Below the pieces are notes generated by a model. The model saw only the letters and a program-made list of their open reading frames with translations, did not search any database and was not told the DNA's origin. Of a stretch of DNA of 64,000 nucleotides, positions 36,093 to 45,299 are shown piece by piece (within the stretch, counting starts at the first letter, position 1; each line of letters begins with the position of its first letter). The DNA lies in contig CP144169.1 in NCBI GenBank assembly GCA_039636785.1, positions 806,001 to 870,000 on the forward strand. Direction: 5' to 3'. A program made the position numbers and the translations under genes. The DNA comes from Micrococcaceae bacterium Sec5.7. Its GTDB lineage: Bacteria; Actinomycetota; Actinomycetes; Actinomycetales; Micrococcaceae.

Positions 36093-36635
36093 ATGCTGCT
36101 GCAACGGAAAAAGGACAGCAAAACTAAGAGACAGGCAGTCCTCTTCGCGATCGATGCACTGGAGCGCACTCATACTCCGATCACCGTCGCAGAGGTTGCA
36201 CGCCGTGCCCGGGTCAGCCCGTGGCTCGTCCGGCAGGAACCCCTCCTGGATCAGGTGATGAAGGCACAAACAAGGGCTTTGACGGGAGTCCCGGCACCGG
36301 AAGGAACAGCCGGCTCCGCCGCCGGTTCGCTGCACGTTGAACGCGATCTCCTCCGGCTGGAAAACCGTAGGCTCCGCCAACAGATGGAGCGACAGCTGCA
36401 ACGCATCTCAGAACTGCTCGGGGACCAGATCGACGGCACCGACGCCCAGTCCCAAAGACTCCGCATCCAGGAGCTGACGGCCCAAAATACTGTCCTCTCA
36501 GAGCAGCCCCGCGAGGCACTCCAGAAACTCGATCAACTGGAGCAGGCAGTCACAGCATTCTCCTCGGACCTCCAAGCCGCTCATACCGTCAACCGCTCGC
36601 TGATGACCCAACTCAACCGCTCAAAACCCGGCTAG
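36093..36635 (+). CDS. TnpC-like / DUF6262 transposition accessory protein
   Basis: A 180-residue protein. The N-terminal part (DALERTHTPITVAEVARRARVSPWLVRQEP) is a helix-turn-helix of the DUF6262 kind. The rest is a coiled coil from about residue 85 (LRLENRRLRQQMERQLQRIS). It follows the truncated recombinase by 22 bp, the position of tnpC in Tn554-like elements. The start is uncertain (no clear ribosome binding site), and without its partner recombinase it is probably non-functional. Confidence 0.65.
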   Translation: MLLQRKKDSKTKRQAVLFAIDALERTHTPITVAEVARRARVSPWLVRQEPLLDQVMKAQTRALTGVPAPEGTAGSAAGSLHVERDLLRLENRRLRQQMERQLQRISELLGDQIDGTDAQSQRLRIQELTAQNTVLSEQPREALQKLDQLEQAVTAFSSDLQAAHTVNRSLMTQLNRSKPG

Positions 36636-36832
36636 CGTTCCCCAGGCATGGTTCTGGCTGAACAGCGTCTCCTGTGAGGCGGGCCCTGTTGTCGCAAATA
36701 CGATCCTTTGAATCGTCATCGCGTCGCAGTCAGGACCCCGATATCGGGTAGCTCTGCGGGCGGGGTCATTTGTCTGCACCGCCAAGTTCGGGCTCTCTGG
36801 GGGTGATCTCGCCATCTCTGACGATCAGTGAG

Positions 36833-36870
36833 GGTGAGGCAGGAGCCCCTCTCCGGGGTCCTGCCTCACC
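36833..36870 (-). terminator. Hairpin after cynS
   Basis: GGTGAGGCAGGA (36833-36844) pairs with TCCTGCCTCACC (36859-36870), with inner CCCC/GGGG pairs. No T-tract is present on the minus strand, so it may stabilise the 3' end rather than terminate alone. Confidence 0.6.
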
Positions 36871-36880
36871 GGCGATCGGC

Positions 36881-37351
36881 TTAGAACGGCACGGTCGGCA
36901 GGTACTTGCCGTCGAGGGTGATCACCGCGCGCGACCCGCCGTCCGGGTCCTCGACCTTCTTGATATCCAGCTTGAAGTTGATCGCGCTGATGATGCCGTC
37001 GCCGAACTGCTCATGGACCAAAGCCTTGAGGGTGGAACCGTAGACCTGAAGCATTTCGTAGAAGCGGTACACGGTGGGGTCGGTCGGCACGCCGCCCGGG
37101 ATGCTGCCGCGGACGGGGATGGTCTGCAGGAGCAGCGCCGCGTCGTCGCCGAGACCCAGCTTCTCAGTGACGGTGGCGGCTGCCAGAGCGGGCAAGGGGT
37201 GCTGGCCGAGCAGAGCGGCGGTGACAAAGGCGACACTCAACCCGGTGTCGTCGGCGAGGTCCTGCCAGGACAGGTTCGCGCGGGTCTTAGCGTCGATGAC
37301 GGCGGCGGTGAGTTCCTGCCGCGGGGCCTGGGAGGCTTGCGAGTGCAACAT
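36881..37351 (-). CDS. cynS: Cyanase (cyanate hydratase)
   Basis: A 156-residue decameric enzyme that converts cyanate and bicarbonate to carbamate (then ammonia) and two CO2. An N-terminal helix-turn-helix-like domain ([23 protein letters not shown]) is followed by the catalytic C-terminal domain. That domain has the Arg and Glu of [11 protein letters not shown] and the Ser of [12 protein letters not shown]. The length is standard. It lies 30 bp after cynT, which supplies bicarbonate. Confidence 0.96.
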   Translation of the reverse strand: MLHSQASQAPRQELTAAVIDAKTRANLSWQDLADDTGLSVAFVTAALLGQHPLPALAAATVTEKLGLGDDAALLLQTIPVRGSIPGGVPTDPTVYRFYEMLQVYGSTLKALVHEQFGDGIISAINFKLDIKKVEDPDGGSRAVITLDGKYLPTVPF

Positions 37352-37381
37352 GCGGTTATTTCCTTCGGTTGGTGGACGGAC

Positions 37382-38041
37382 TCAGACGGACTGTCCGAGA
37401 CGGGCGGGGGTGGGAGTGGGGCACGGGTTGTCGATGAGCGGTACAAACCGTCCGGTGGCGGGGTCGAGCGCCTCGACTCCGCCGGTTTCTATGTCGTGGA
37501 CCCAGCCGTGCAGCTTCAGCCGACCTTGCTTGAGCGCCAGCGCCACTGACGGGTGGGTGGAGATATTGGCCAGCTGGGAGATGACGTTCTGTTGGATCAG
37601 CGCCCGCAGCTTTTCGCCGGGGGAGCTATATGTTCCGGCGGCGTTCACCGCTTTGGCCGCGTCGGCGTGATGGAGCCAGCCAGCGACGGCCGGAACATCA
37701 TCAAGGCACTTATCCGTGGAGATGGCTGTCATCGCTCCGCAGTCGGAGTGGCCGCAGATCACGATATCGGTGAGCGCGAGCACCGCAACCGCGTACTCGA
37801 CGCTCGCGGACTCGCCGTCGGGCCCCGGGGCATAGGACGGCACCATATCGCCCGCGTTGCGGATGACGAACAAATCGCCGGGTTCGCGTTGGGTCATCAG
37901 TTCCGGAATCACGCGCGCATCCGAGCAGGTCACGAACAGTGCCCCCGGATGCTGAGTGGTAGCGAGCCTCTGAAAGAGCTCGGCACGCCCCGGAACCACA
38001 TCCCGCTGAAACTTGAGGACGCCCGCGATGATGTCCTGCAT
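37382..38041 (-). CDS. cynT: Carbonic anhydrase, beta class
   Basis: A 219-residue zinc enzyme. Ligands are Cys39 in TCSDARV and His and Cys in CGHSDCGAM, with the Asp-Arg dyad of SDAR. In cyanate operons it regenerates bicarbonate from the CO2 released by cyanase. The ATG at 38041 has AAGGGAG upstream. It is divergent from a cynR-like regulator and followed by cynS. Confidence 0.94.
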   Translation of the reverse strand: MQDIIAGVLKFQRDVVPGRAELFQRLATTQHPGALFVTCSDARVIPELMTQREPGDLFVIRNAGDMVPSYAPGPDGESASVEYAVAVLALTDIVICGHSDCGAMTAISTDKCLDDVPAVAGWLHHADAAKAVNAAGTYSSPGEKLRALIQQNVISQLANISTHPSVALALKQGRLKLHGWVHDIETGGVEALDPATGRFVPLIDNPCPTPTPARLGQSV

Positions 38042-38127
38042 GCTGTGTCTCCCTTGCTTGAAGTGATAATTCAACGATGACAGCCCGCAGCCATAGTGTC
38101 CAAGGCGTATTTCAGATCAAACCGATT

Positions 38128-38142
38128 ACTATTCGCTATAGT
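38128..38142. promoter_or_regulatory. Probable CynR (LysR-type) binding site
   Basis: ACTAT (38128-38132), a 5-bp spacer, then ATAGT (38138-38142) form a 15-bp interrupted palindrome. It sits 8 bp before the regulator start and about 87 bp from cynT, in an AT-rich stretch. Confidence 0.55.
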
Positions 38143-38149
38143 TGGTAGC

Positions 38150-39022
38150 ATGCTTCTACGTCATGCCCGCTACCTGCTCGCGGTCGCCGAACACCAGAAC
38201 TTCACCCGGGCGGCCGAGGCGCTACACGTCTCGCAGCCGACCCTTTCGCAGCAAATCAAACAACTGGAAAATTCGCTGCACGCACAGCTGCTGGACCGTA
38301 GCGGCCGGACAGTGCGTCTGACCGACGCCGGCGAGATCTATCTGGGCTATGCGCGCCGGGCGCTGCTGGACTTCAGCGCCGGCGAACGTGCCATCCACGA
38401 TGTGAAGGACCTCAGCCGGGGCTCGCTCCGGCTCGCGATGACCCCGACATTCACGGCCTACCTGATCGGCCCGCTAGTGCGGCGGTTCAACTCCCGCTAT
38501 CCCGGGATAACCCTGAGCATCCAGGAAATGACCCAGGACCGGATCGAGTCAGAGCTGGCTGAGGACCGTCTCGACATTGGCATCGCGTTCGCCGAGTCAG
38601 TGTCGTCTCCGATCGAGGCGCAGCCGTTGTTTCCCGAAACCCTCAGCCTGGTCGTCGGTCCATCGCACCCGCGCGTCGGGCAGCAGGCACCGTTGACGGT
38701 GCAGGAATTGGGGCACCAGTCGCTTGCGCTGCTGAGCAGGGAATTCGCTACTCGCCACCATATCGACCGATACTTCCACGAGCACGGGATAGCGCCCCGG
38801 ATCGTCATCGAAGCCAACTCGGTCAATGCGATCGTAGAAATCGTGCGCCACGGCCCGTTTGCCACCGTGCTGCCCGACGCCATCGCCCGCGAACAGGAAA
38901 ACCTCTATCCGATCAGCATGACCCAGCCGCTACCACGCCGCACCGTAGCCCTGCTTCGAAGGGCAGGCGCCTATCAGAGCGCCGCCAGCCATGCCTTTGC
39001 CACCCTGGCCTCGGAGGGGTAA
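38150..39022 (+). CDS. cynR: LysR-family regulator of the cyanate cluster, CynR-like
   Basis: A 290-residue regulator. The winged helix-turn-helix is at residues 1-60 (FTRAAEALHVSQPTLSQQIKQLE). The periplasmic-binding-like effector domain starts near residue 90 (RGSLRLAMTPTFTAYLIGP). It is divergent from cynT-cynS, exactly as CynR in Escherichia coli, so cyanate or a related anion is the likely inducer. The ATG at 38150 gives the usual length; a longer frame from 38096 lacks LysR similarity. Confidence 0.9.
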   Translation: MLLRHARYLLAVAEHQNFTRAAEALHVSQPTLSQQIKQLENSLHAQLLDRSGRTVRLTDAGEIYLGYARRALLDFSAGERAIHDVKDLSRGSLRLAMTPTFTAYLIGPLVRRFNSRYPGITLSIQEMTQDRIESELAEDRLDIGIAFAESVSSPIEAQPLFPETLSLVVGPSHPRVGQQAPLTVQELGHQSLALLSREFATRHHIDRYFHEHGIAPRIVIEANSVNAIVEIVRHGPFATVLPDAIAREQENLYPISMTQPLPRRTVALLRRAGAYQSAASHAFATLASEG

Positions 39023-39203
39023 AGCTCTTCGTGCGGATCGGGTTCTGAGGAAAATATCCACTACGGGCCGGGCAGGATATTACCCTCGCCCTGGACCCCA
39101 AACACGCTTAGCGGATCGAAGGCCGGTTGGAGCGCTCGAGCCATAGCTGGGGCTACCGCCAGGGGATCCTGACCTCAGATCCCGAATACGGCCGGCGTGA
39201 TGC

Positions 39204-39207
39204 CTAG
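39204..39207. repeat. CTAG target duplication, left of IS1182 element
   Basis: CTAG at 39204-39207 is repeated at 40950-40953, directly outside the two inverted-repeat ends. The site is palindromic, as known for IS1182-type targets. Confidence 0.7.
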
Positions 39208-40949
39208 GTGCGTGAGTCGGTAGTGGTTTGACGGTTCCGCAGGTTTGCGCCGTGACGGGCCGAGGGCGGTCTCCTTTTCCTGGGAAGGGGGCCGGCCGCC
39301 GGCATTTTCGCGGGAGAAAGCCGGGAGGCTCCGATGGGTAGCGGTTCGGTGGTGCAGGCTCGATCCCGGGACACCCGTCCCGGGGCCGTGTTCAGGCGGG
39401 GCCGGTGCGGTAACTGAAGAGTTTGAGCAGGTTGTGGCAGCCGGCCATCAGCTTCCACTCCCCGGCAGCCTTCTCCAGCCCGCGCAACAGAACGTGTTTG
39501 CCTTGCCGGGTGTGTATCTGTCCGAAGACCGGTTCCACGATGGCTTTGCGCCGGGCGTAGACCGTCCGGCCCTTCTTCGTTTTCAGTTTCCGGGCCATTC
39601 GCTCGGCCGGGGTGGCGTTTGCCGGGATCCTGCCCCTGGGTGATTCGGGGACCGGGCGTCCGTGTTTCATCCGCCTGGTGGAGATGAAGAACTCCGTGGT
39701 TCCACTGGCTTCAAGGTCTTTGACGTGTTCCAGGTTCGCCGCCGAGCAATACCCGGCGTCGGCGCTCCACTTCCCGGGCATGGCCTTCAGGGTCTCTTGG
39801 GCGTTCTGAACCATCGGGACCAGTTGCTGCACGTCCACCGCGGTGTTGTTCAACTCGCTGGCCACGATGACCTGGTGATCTTTATCAACGACGGTCTGCC
39901 CGTTGTAGCAGTAGTGGTAGGAACCGTCCGCGGTCTTCATGATCCGGGCGTCAGGGTCGGTGAAGTTGCGTTGCGCCGTGGGCTTCGGTTCCGCCGCCGA
40001 CGCGGCCGCTTCGCCCTTGCCGGAGACATCCTCGTCATCATCCCCACGGTCCCGGGCCTTCGCCTCGGCCTCGCGGCGGGCCTTGTCCGCGGCTTCGGCT
40101 TCGAGGGATTCCCGGGCGGTGGCCATCGCGGCGGCGCGCCGGGCCCGGTTGGCCAGTTCGACGGGCAGTTCATCACCGCGTTTGCCCGGCCCGAAGCGGG
40201 CATCTTCGGCCGCGTCCACGGTCTTGGCCTCCGCCATCAGGTCACTGATCTCATCGGCCAACACCTTCTGCTTCGCGGTCAGCCGGGCATAGCTCATGGC
40301 CTTGTGCCGCGAGGCGTTGGCCCGGACCTTCGTCCCGTCCAGTGCGACGTGGCCCAACGAGACCATGCCCGCGGCCCGGCAGAGTTCCAGCGCCTGGAGG
40401 AACACGTTGGCCAACGCGGCGAGGTGGCGTTCGCGGAAGCGTCCGATGGACCGGAAATCCGGGGCCTGCTGGGCGGCCAGCCAGCGGAACGCGACGACGT
40501 CCGTGCACGCCTTTTCCAGTTCCCGCGAGGACCGCACCCCGACGCAGTATCCGTAGAGCACGATCCGCAGCATCAACCGCGGATCATACGGCGGCTGGCC
40601 TTTCGCCTTGGCATAGGAGGCATAGAACCGGGTCAGATCCAGTTCCCCGTCAACAAGCTCACCAATGAACCGGGCCAGATGCCCCTGGGGCAACCACTCC
40701 TCCAGCGACGGCGGGACCAGCATCACCGCATCCGGCACGAACGCCTTGAAGCGCTTCCTGGCCCCACCATTGGCATCCATCGGCACATCGGCGGGCTGCT
40801 CGACCCGCCCCACCAGAGACTCGTCAAACAAACCATCCTGCGCGGAAGAACCGGTATCCATACCCCCGATTCTCCCAGCCGCCACTAACAGGCCCCGGTT
40901 AATCCGCCGGCGTTTTAAAAACCGGCACCCTCACTACTGACCCACGCAC
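39208..40949 (-). mobile_element. IS1182-family insertion sequence, apparently complete
   Basis: A 1,742-bp element. The left end GTGCGTGAGTCGGTAGTG and the complement of the right end GTGCGTGGGTCAGTAGTG differ at only two positions. Both are flanked by CTAG. One long open transposase gene fills it. It could still be mobile. Confidence 0.88.
39392..40861 (-). CDS. IS1182-family DDE transposase
   Basis: A 489-residue transposase without frameshifts. The N-terminal DUF772-like region reads LVPPSLEEWLPQGHLARFI, DPRLMLRIVLYGYCVG and ELEKACTDVVAFRWL. The DDE core has VALDGTKVRANAS, WSADAGYCS and RKAIVEPVFGQI, giving the three acidic residues. A charged Ala/Glu-rich insertion lies in the middle. 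The ATG at 40861 gives MDTGSSAQDG. It fills the element between its inverted repeats. Confidence 0.93.
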   Translation of the reverse strand: MDTGSSAQDGLFDESLVGRVEQPADVPMDANGGARKRFKAFVPDAVMLVPPSLEEWLPQGHLARFIGELVDGELDLTRFYASYAKAKGQPPYDPRLMLRIVLYGYCVGVRSSRELEKACTDVVAFRWLAAQQAPDFRSIGRFRERHLAALANVFLQALELCRAAGMVSLGHVALDGTKVRANASRHKAMSYARLTAKQKVLADEISDLMAEAKTVDAAEDARFGPGKRGDELPVELANRARRAAAMATARESLEAEAADKARREAEAKARDRGDDDEDVSGKGEAAASAAEPKPTAQRNFTDPDARIMKTADGSYHYCYNGQTVVDKDHQVIVASELNNTAVDVQQLVPMVQNAQETLKAMPGKWSADAGYCSAANLEHVKDLEASGTTEFFISTRRMKHGRPVPESPRGRIPANATPAERMARKLKTKKGRTVYARRKAIVEPVFGQIHTRQGKHVLLRGLEKAAGEWKLMAGCHNLLKLFSYRTGPA

Positions 40950-41261
40950 CTAGGTCCGACTGGAGGTACTTCGCGGTGAATCCGATGTTCGACCGGTCAC
41001 CGAAAGGAACGGTATGGAACTGGAAGGTCAAAGCTACATCGACGAAATGCTTGGTGCGCTGAGCGTCAGAGCCATCACCACGATTGCCGTTGCCGGTGCC
41101 GCTGCCCGAGATTGTGCGACAGGAACCGCCATCGCGCCGTGTGCACCGAGCGCCGCTCGAAGCGCGCGCGCCAACCCCCAGACATCGGATGAAGAGTCTG
41201 GGTTAACAGTCACGTGTTGGGTTTTCCATATCGGCTGCTCCGTCAATCTAAGTTGACGGTT
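40950..41261. other. Unassigned segment between IS1182 and gabD remnant
   Basis: A 312-bp segment. An open frame starts at 41014 (MELEGQSYIDEMLGALSV) after a GAAAGGAACGGT-type ribosome binding site, but it drifts into Ala/Arg-rich noise and runs into the gabD frame region. I recognise no protein. It may be the disrupted host gene into which the IS inserted. Confidence 0.4.
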
Positions 41262-42424
41262 TCCAACCTGGCCGTTGACTACGTCGTTCCAAATGACGTC
41301 CTCGAGCTCGTCACCGAACGCACCGAGGACTTCGCGCTCCTGATGACCCTGGAAATGGGCAAGCCGCTGGCCGAGGCCCGGGGCGAGCTAGCTTACGCCG
41401 CCGAGTTCCTGCGTTGGTTTTCCGAGGAAGCCGTGCGCGCCTTCGGCCGGTACTCGGTCTCCCCGGACGGAAAGTCCCGCCTGCTGGTGCAGAAAAAGCC
41501 GGTGGGTCCGTGCCTGCTGATCACCCCATGGAACTTCCCGCTGGCCATGGCAACCCGAAAGATCGCCCCGGCCGTCGCCGCAGGCTGCACCATGGTGCTC
41601 AAGCCCGCCGCCCTCACCCCATTGAGCTCCTTCCTGTTCGCCGAGCTCATGCAGGAGGCAGGACTCCCTGCGGGCGTGCTCAACGTCATCCCCACCATCA
41701 GCGCCGGCGCCACCACCGGGCCGCTGATCAAGGATCAGCGCCTCCGCAAACTCTCCTTCACCGGATCCACCGAGGTGGGCCGCCGCCTGCTGTCCGATGC
41801 GTCCGAGACGGTGCTGCGGACGTCCATGGAACTGGGCGGCAACGCCCCGTTCGTTGTGTTCGAGGACGCGGACCTGGACGCAGCAGTCGATGGTGCGATG
41901 CTGGCGAAGCTGCGGAACATGGGTGAGGCCTGCACGGCCGCGAACCGCTTCATCGTCCGCGAGTCCGTGGCCGACGAGTTCGCGCAGAAGTTCGCCGCGA
42001 AGATGGCTGGCATGACCGCGGCCCGCGGCACCGAGGCAGAGTCCACGGTGGGGCCCCTGATTGATGCCAAGAGCCGGGACAAGGTGCACGAACTCGTCAC
42101 CGACGCCGTTGCCTCCGGCGCCAAGGTACTGCTTGGCGGCGCCCCGGTCGACGGGCCGGGCTACCGAAGACGAAGCCGTCCATCTGGCCAACAGCAGTGG
42201 CCTACGTTTTCACCCGCGACCTCAACCGTGGACTGCGGATGGGCGAGGGTCTGGAGACTGGCATGCTCGGCCTCAACGCCGGAGTCATTTCCAACGCCGC
42301 AGCGCCCTTCGGCGGGGTGAAGCAGCCAGGACTCGGACGCGAAGGTGGCTTGGAAGGCATCGAGGAATACCTCGACACCCAGTACATCGGCATCGCCGAC
42401 CCGCAGGTCGATAACCGGCCATAA
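41262..42424 (+). pseudogene. gabD: NAD(P)-dependent succinate-semialdehyde dehydrogenase remnant
   Basis: An aldehyde dehydrogenase of the GabD type missing roughly its first 90 residues; family text begins at LVTERTEDFALLMTLEMGKP. The cofactor and active-site motifs are readable: ITPWNFPLAMATRK, FTGSTEVGRRLL, MELGGNAPFVVF (Glu) and GEACTAANRF (Cys). After GPGY (about 42165) some 35 residues are deleted. A short piece (TEDEAVHLANS) then precedes a second deletion, and the end resumes in another frame (AVAYVFTRDLNRGLRMGE to GLEGIEEYLDTQYIGIADP). It cannot be functional. Confidence 0.88.
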
Positions 42425-43752
42425 TCCGGCGTTTGGAAGTCTCTGACTGCGGAGAGCCGGACGGCGCCGGCTCCCCGCTGACGGACTATGGCGGATATCA
42501 GGGCGGGATGGCCCCGGGCAGACCGCCCCCGTGAATCCTGCCGCTGACGGCGGCCGCGACCGACGGGGTGCTCTTCCCGCCCTGTCGGGCTTGTCTTGCA
42601 GCATGGCGCGGGAAGCGGCGCTCCCGCGCAACCCAGGCCCCTGCTGCATATGAGGCAGGGGCCGCACCGGCTGAGGCAACCCCGAGTGCACCCGGCGTTC
42701 CGTCATCCGGTCGCGGCTAACGTGCCATGCAGTAGCATTCGACGCTGACCTGCACTAACGCTCCTGGAAGGCAGATAATCCGCCTTAGCTCACGGGCGCA
42801 GCTACGGACATTCCACCTGCAGCGGGCCCCCCGCTCCCTCTCCTGGCACCTGATCAGCATCAGCGACGGAGAGTGAGCTGCGTAGTGTGAAGCCATGGGA
42901 CTCTTTTACGATCACCCAGGGCTGGCCGCAGTCACTCTCACGCACAGCTGAGGAATCACGACCGCCAGGGCATCTGCCAGAGCGCATGCACGGCGTCGTC
43001 CTGGATTTGATGCAGCGCAACGGAGCAGAAGCCCTGGCAGACCTGGCTATTGCCTTGGCCCGTCAACACTTCACCGCCCTGGCCCAGCTGGCCGTCGCCA
43101 CCGATGCAACGGCCGGCGCTCTCGAGGAGCAGGCTCAGCCGCATGCTCCGCCAGATCGAAGGTCGTTTCGGATCAGGCGCTACCCGGAAAAGTCCTGATT
43201 ACGTCTGGCTGGAAGAGCAGGAATGGGTTAGAGCCCACAACGCCGCGTTCAGAAACAACCCGAAACAGCAGGTCACCCAGGCACCCTTCAAGATCATCAC
43301 CGAACCCGATGGGACACGAAGGACGACGCTTGTATAGACATTTCCGGTACCCGTGGAGGGCCTGGGGTATTTTCTCGGGTCTTACAGCGGGCACCAATAC
43401 CCTTATCGACGCCGGTAGGGCGTCGCACTTCCTTGGAAATGCGACGCTCTCGAACATCGTGCCGATTCCGCGCATTTCCGCAGGTGAAGTCAGTTTGATA
43501 CGTCTCGAAAATCCGTGCAGTCGCGACTTCCGGTCAAGGGCTTCGGCGACGAGCAGAGGCGGCCAGGGGCGGATGATGCGTGCCGACAGGCCAGACGGAT
43601 GGCGCAGTAGCTATCCGGCGGCCGCAATCAGTTGAAACGTACCCCGGGGAATTGTCCCTTTGGCGGCCTGGGCCGCTAGAGGGGCGGTCATTGGCTGCGG
43701 TCGAACCCTCCTGACTGGACTTCGCGCCGGCAGTCGAAGCCGCGCTCCAGAG
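42425..43752. other. Degenerate 1.3-kb non-coding stretch
   Basis: No convincing gene. It has a GC-rich hairpin (42636-42644 with 42655-42663) and a second one (GCGTCGCA 43420-43427 with TGCGACGC 43440-43447), neither with a T-tract. Two short frames around 42980-43337 could be one decayed small gene: HGVVLDLMQRNGAEALADLA in one frame, and DYVWLEEQEWVRAHNAAFRNN then FKIITEPDGTRRTTLV in another. No family was recognised. Confidence 0.5.
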
Positions 43753-44124
43753 TCAGGTCGCCGCTTTCCGCGCGGCATCAAACGGGGCCCGATCGAACAC
43801 GAACACGCTGTGGGTAATCTTGCCGTCCGTGACAGTGAGGCACTCCGCCCCGGGTGCGCTGGCGACCGGGACTGTCACGGTGCCGTACATCAGCAGCGCC
43901 GTCTCGTCATCACCGAAGGCGGCAATCAGATGCGAACCGGTAAGGATTTGCACGAACGGGCCCAGGAAGGCCCGATATGCCTCGGCGCCTTCGATGCGCC
44001 CGGCCGGTGCCTCGCACACGATCTCCTCGGAGATGTACGTCATCGCCTGATCGAGGTCCTTGTTCGTCCAGGCGTGGTAATAGTCCAGCCCGACCCGTAG
44101 CGCAATACCGGGGTTCTTAGCCAC
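43753..44124 (-). CDS. NTF2/SnoaL-like protein
   Basis: A 123-residue alpha+beta-barrel protein of the NTF2-like superfamily. Family features include DYYHAWTNKDLDQAMTYISEEIVCEAP at the start, EAYRAFLGPFVQIL, and a final KITHSVFVFDRAPFD strand. Such proteins are small ligand-binding folds or isomerase-like; the role is unknown. The GTG at 44124 has GAGGAG five bases upstream. It stands alone, facing away from the PAP2 gene. Confidence 0.82.
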   Translation of the reverse strand: MAKNPGIALRVGLDYYHAWTNKDLDQAMTYISEEIVCEAPAGRIEGAEAYRAFLGPFVQILTGSHLIAAFGDDETALLMYGTVTVPVASAPGAECLTVTDGKITHSVFVFDRAPFDAARKAAT

Positions 44125-44403
44125 GGTGACTCCTCTCATTGCGTCCGCAACTGACCCGCTGCTGCCAAGCCGTCTCATGGACCGTGGTGGAGCGGGTCGA
44201 CACATTGGGGGAACTCTATACCCGTTCGCGGCATGCGGCGAGGGTGGCCCAGGCGTGCATGTTGACGGTGACTCCTCGGGGCGGGCGCGGATGGACGTCC
44301 CGGAGCGCCAGGTCACCGGGGCCAGGCTGGCGCAGGAGGCCAGGTGGCCGGCGATGGCGAATACCTCGACCACCAACTGCCCGGACCACGCAATCGAAGG
44401 GCA

Positions 44404-44440
44404 GGTTCCGGGTTCTTAGCGGTTCCTTAGAACGCGTTCC
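44404..44440 (+). promoter_or_regulatory. Tandem GGTTC repeats upstream of the PAP2 gene
   Basis: GGTTC occurs at 44404, 44411 and 44421. The last two start 10-bp units GGTTCTTAGC and GGTTCCTTAG, a spacing typical of OmpR-type regulator sites. It lies about 60-100 bp before the PAP2 start in a 377-bp region without genes. Confidence 0.45.
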
Positions 44441-44501
44441 GAACACTGAAAAAGAAATCATCAGTCGAGTCCCGTTGAATCAGCGGGAGCGGAGGGCAGT
44501 T

Positions 44502-45242
44502 GTGAAAAGTCAGACTATCGATCGGCAACCGGAGGTGAAGACGCGCATGGGTGTGCTTCCGCAGATCAGGCATTGGATTCTATTGCCGGCCGTCCTCGCC
44601 GTGGCCGTGCTTGCCCTGGGACTGACCATGAAGTCTGTCCGGGCGCTGACGGCTGCGGATCTTGCCATTGACCAGGCCGTGAGCCGGGATCATTCGACCG
44701 TGCTGAACGGTCTGGCGCTGGCGTTGAACAGTCTTTTCAGCCCAGTCGGCGGAATCATCATGTTGGTGCTGGTGTGCCTGTTTCTGCTGGTCGAACGGCG
44801 CAGCCCGGTCAACGCGATCGCCGTTGGTGCTATCACATCGGCCGGGTGGCTGAGCAGCGAGGTTTTCAAGGTTCTGGTGCCCCGGCATCGGCCGGATCCC
44901 GGAGCCCTGTTGGATCCGCTGGTGTCGGAGCCCGCCTCCAATAGTTTCCCAAGCGGCCACACCTCACTTGCGGTGTCCCTGGCTATCGCCCTCTTCCTCC
45001 TCGCCCGCGGCACCCGGTGGGAGCGCCCGACGCTTGCCTGTGGTGCAGTGATGGCCGTGGCGGTGGCCGCCTCACGCGTCTATTTGGGTGTTCATTACCC
45101 GACCGATGTGGCAGCGTCGTTCCCGGTCTCCATTGCGGGAATTACGTTCTTTGCCGGCCTGTGGAACCGCTACGCCCTCCGCTTGCTGGCCAGGGTCAAT
45201 GTTCTGCGTCGCTTTGGCCCTGTCCCTTACCCGGCCCGGTAA
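44502..45242 (+). CDS. PAP2-family lipid phosphatase
   Basis: A 246-residue membrane phosphatase with about five to six helices. All three acid-phosphatase motifs are present: KVLVPRHRP, PSGHT and SRVYLGVHYPTD. Substrates in the family are undecaprenyl pyrophosphate, phosphatidic acid or similar lipids. The GTG at 44502 has GGAGGG five bases upstream; longer frames upstream read as noise. It is followed 57 bp later by a two-component system, so it may belong to the same operon. Confidence 0.9.
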   Translation: MKSQTIDRQPEVKTRMGVLPQIRHWILLPAVLAVAVLALGLTMKSVRALTAADLAIDQAVSRDHSTVLNGLALALNSLFSPVGGIIMLVLVCLFLLVERRSPVNAIAVGAITSAGWLSSEVFKVLVPRHRPDPGALLDPLVSEPASNSFPSGHTSLAVSLAIALFLLARGTRWERPTLACGAVMAVAVAASRVYLGVHYPTDVAASFPVSIAGITFFAGLWNRYALRLLARVNVLRRFGPVPYPAR

Positions 45243-45299
45243 ATGGGCGACCAGGGGGTGAGGTGTCCCCCGGACGCGGTTTCTTGGCAGAATGCGACC

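Noticed and set aside
39662-40888. Plus-strand open frame of 408 codons
   Set aside because: Antisense to the IS1182 transposase; Gly/Arg/His-rich without a domain.
44139-44501. Upstream extension of the PAP2 frame
   Set aside because: No family similarity; the GTG at 44502 has a clear ribosome binding site.
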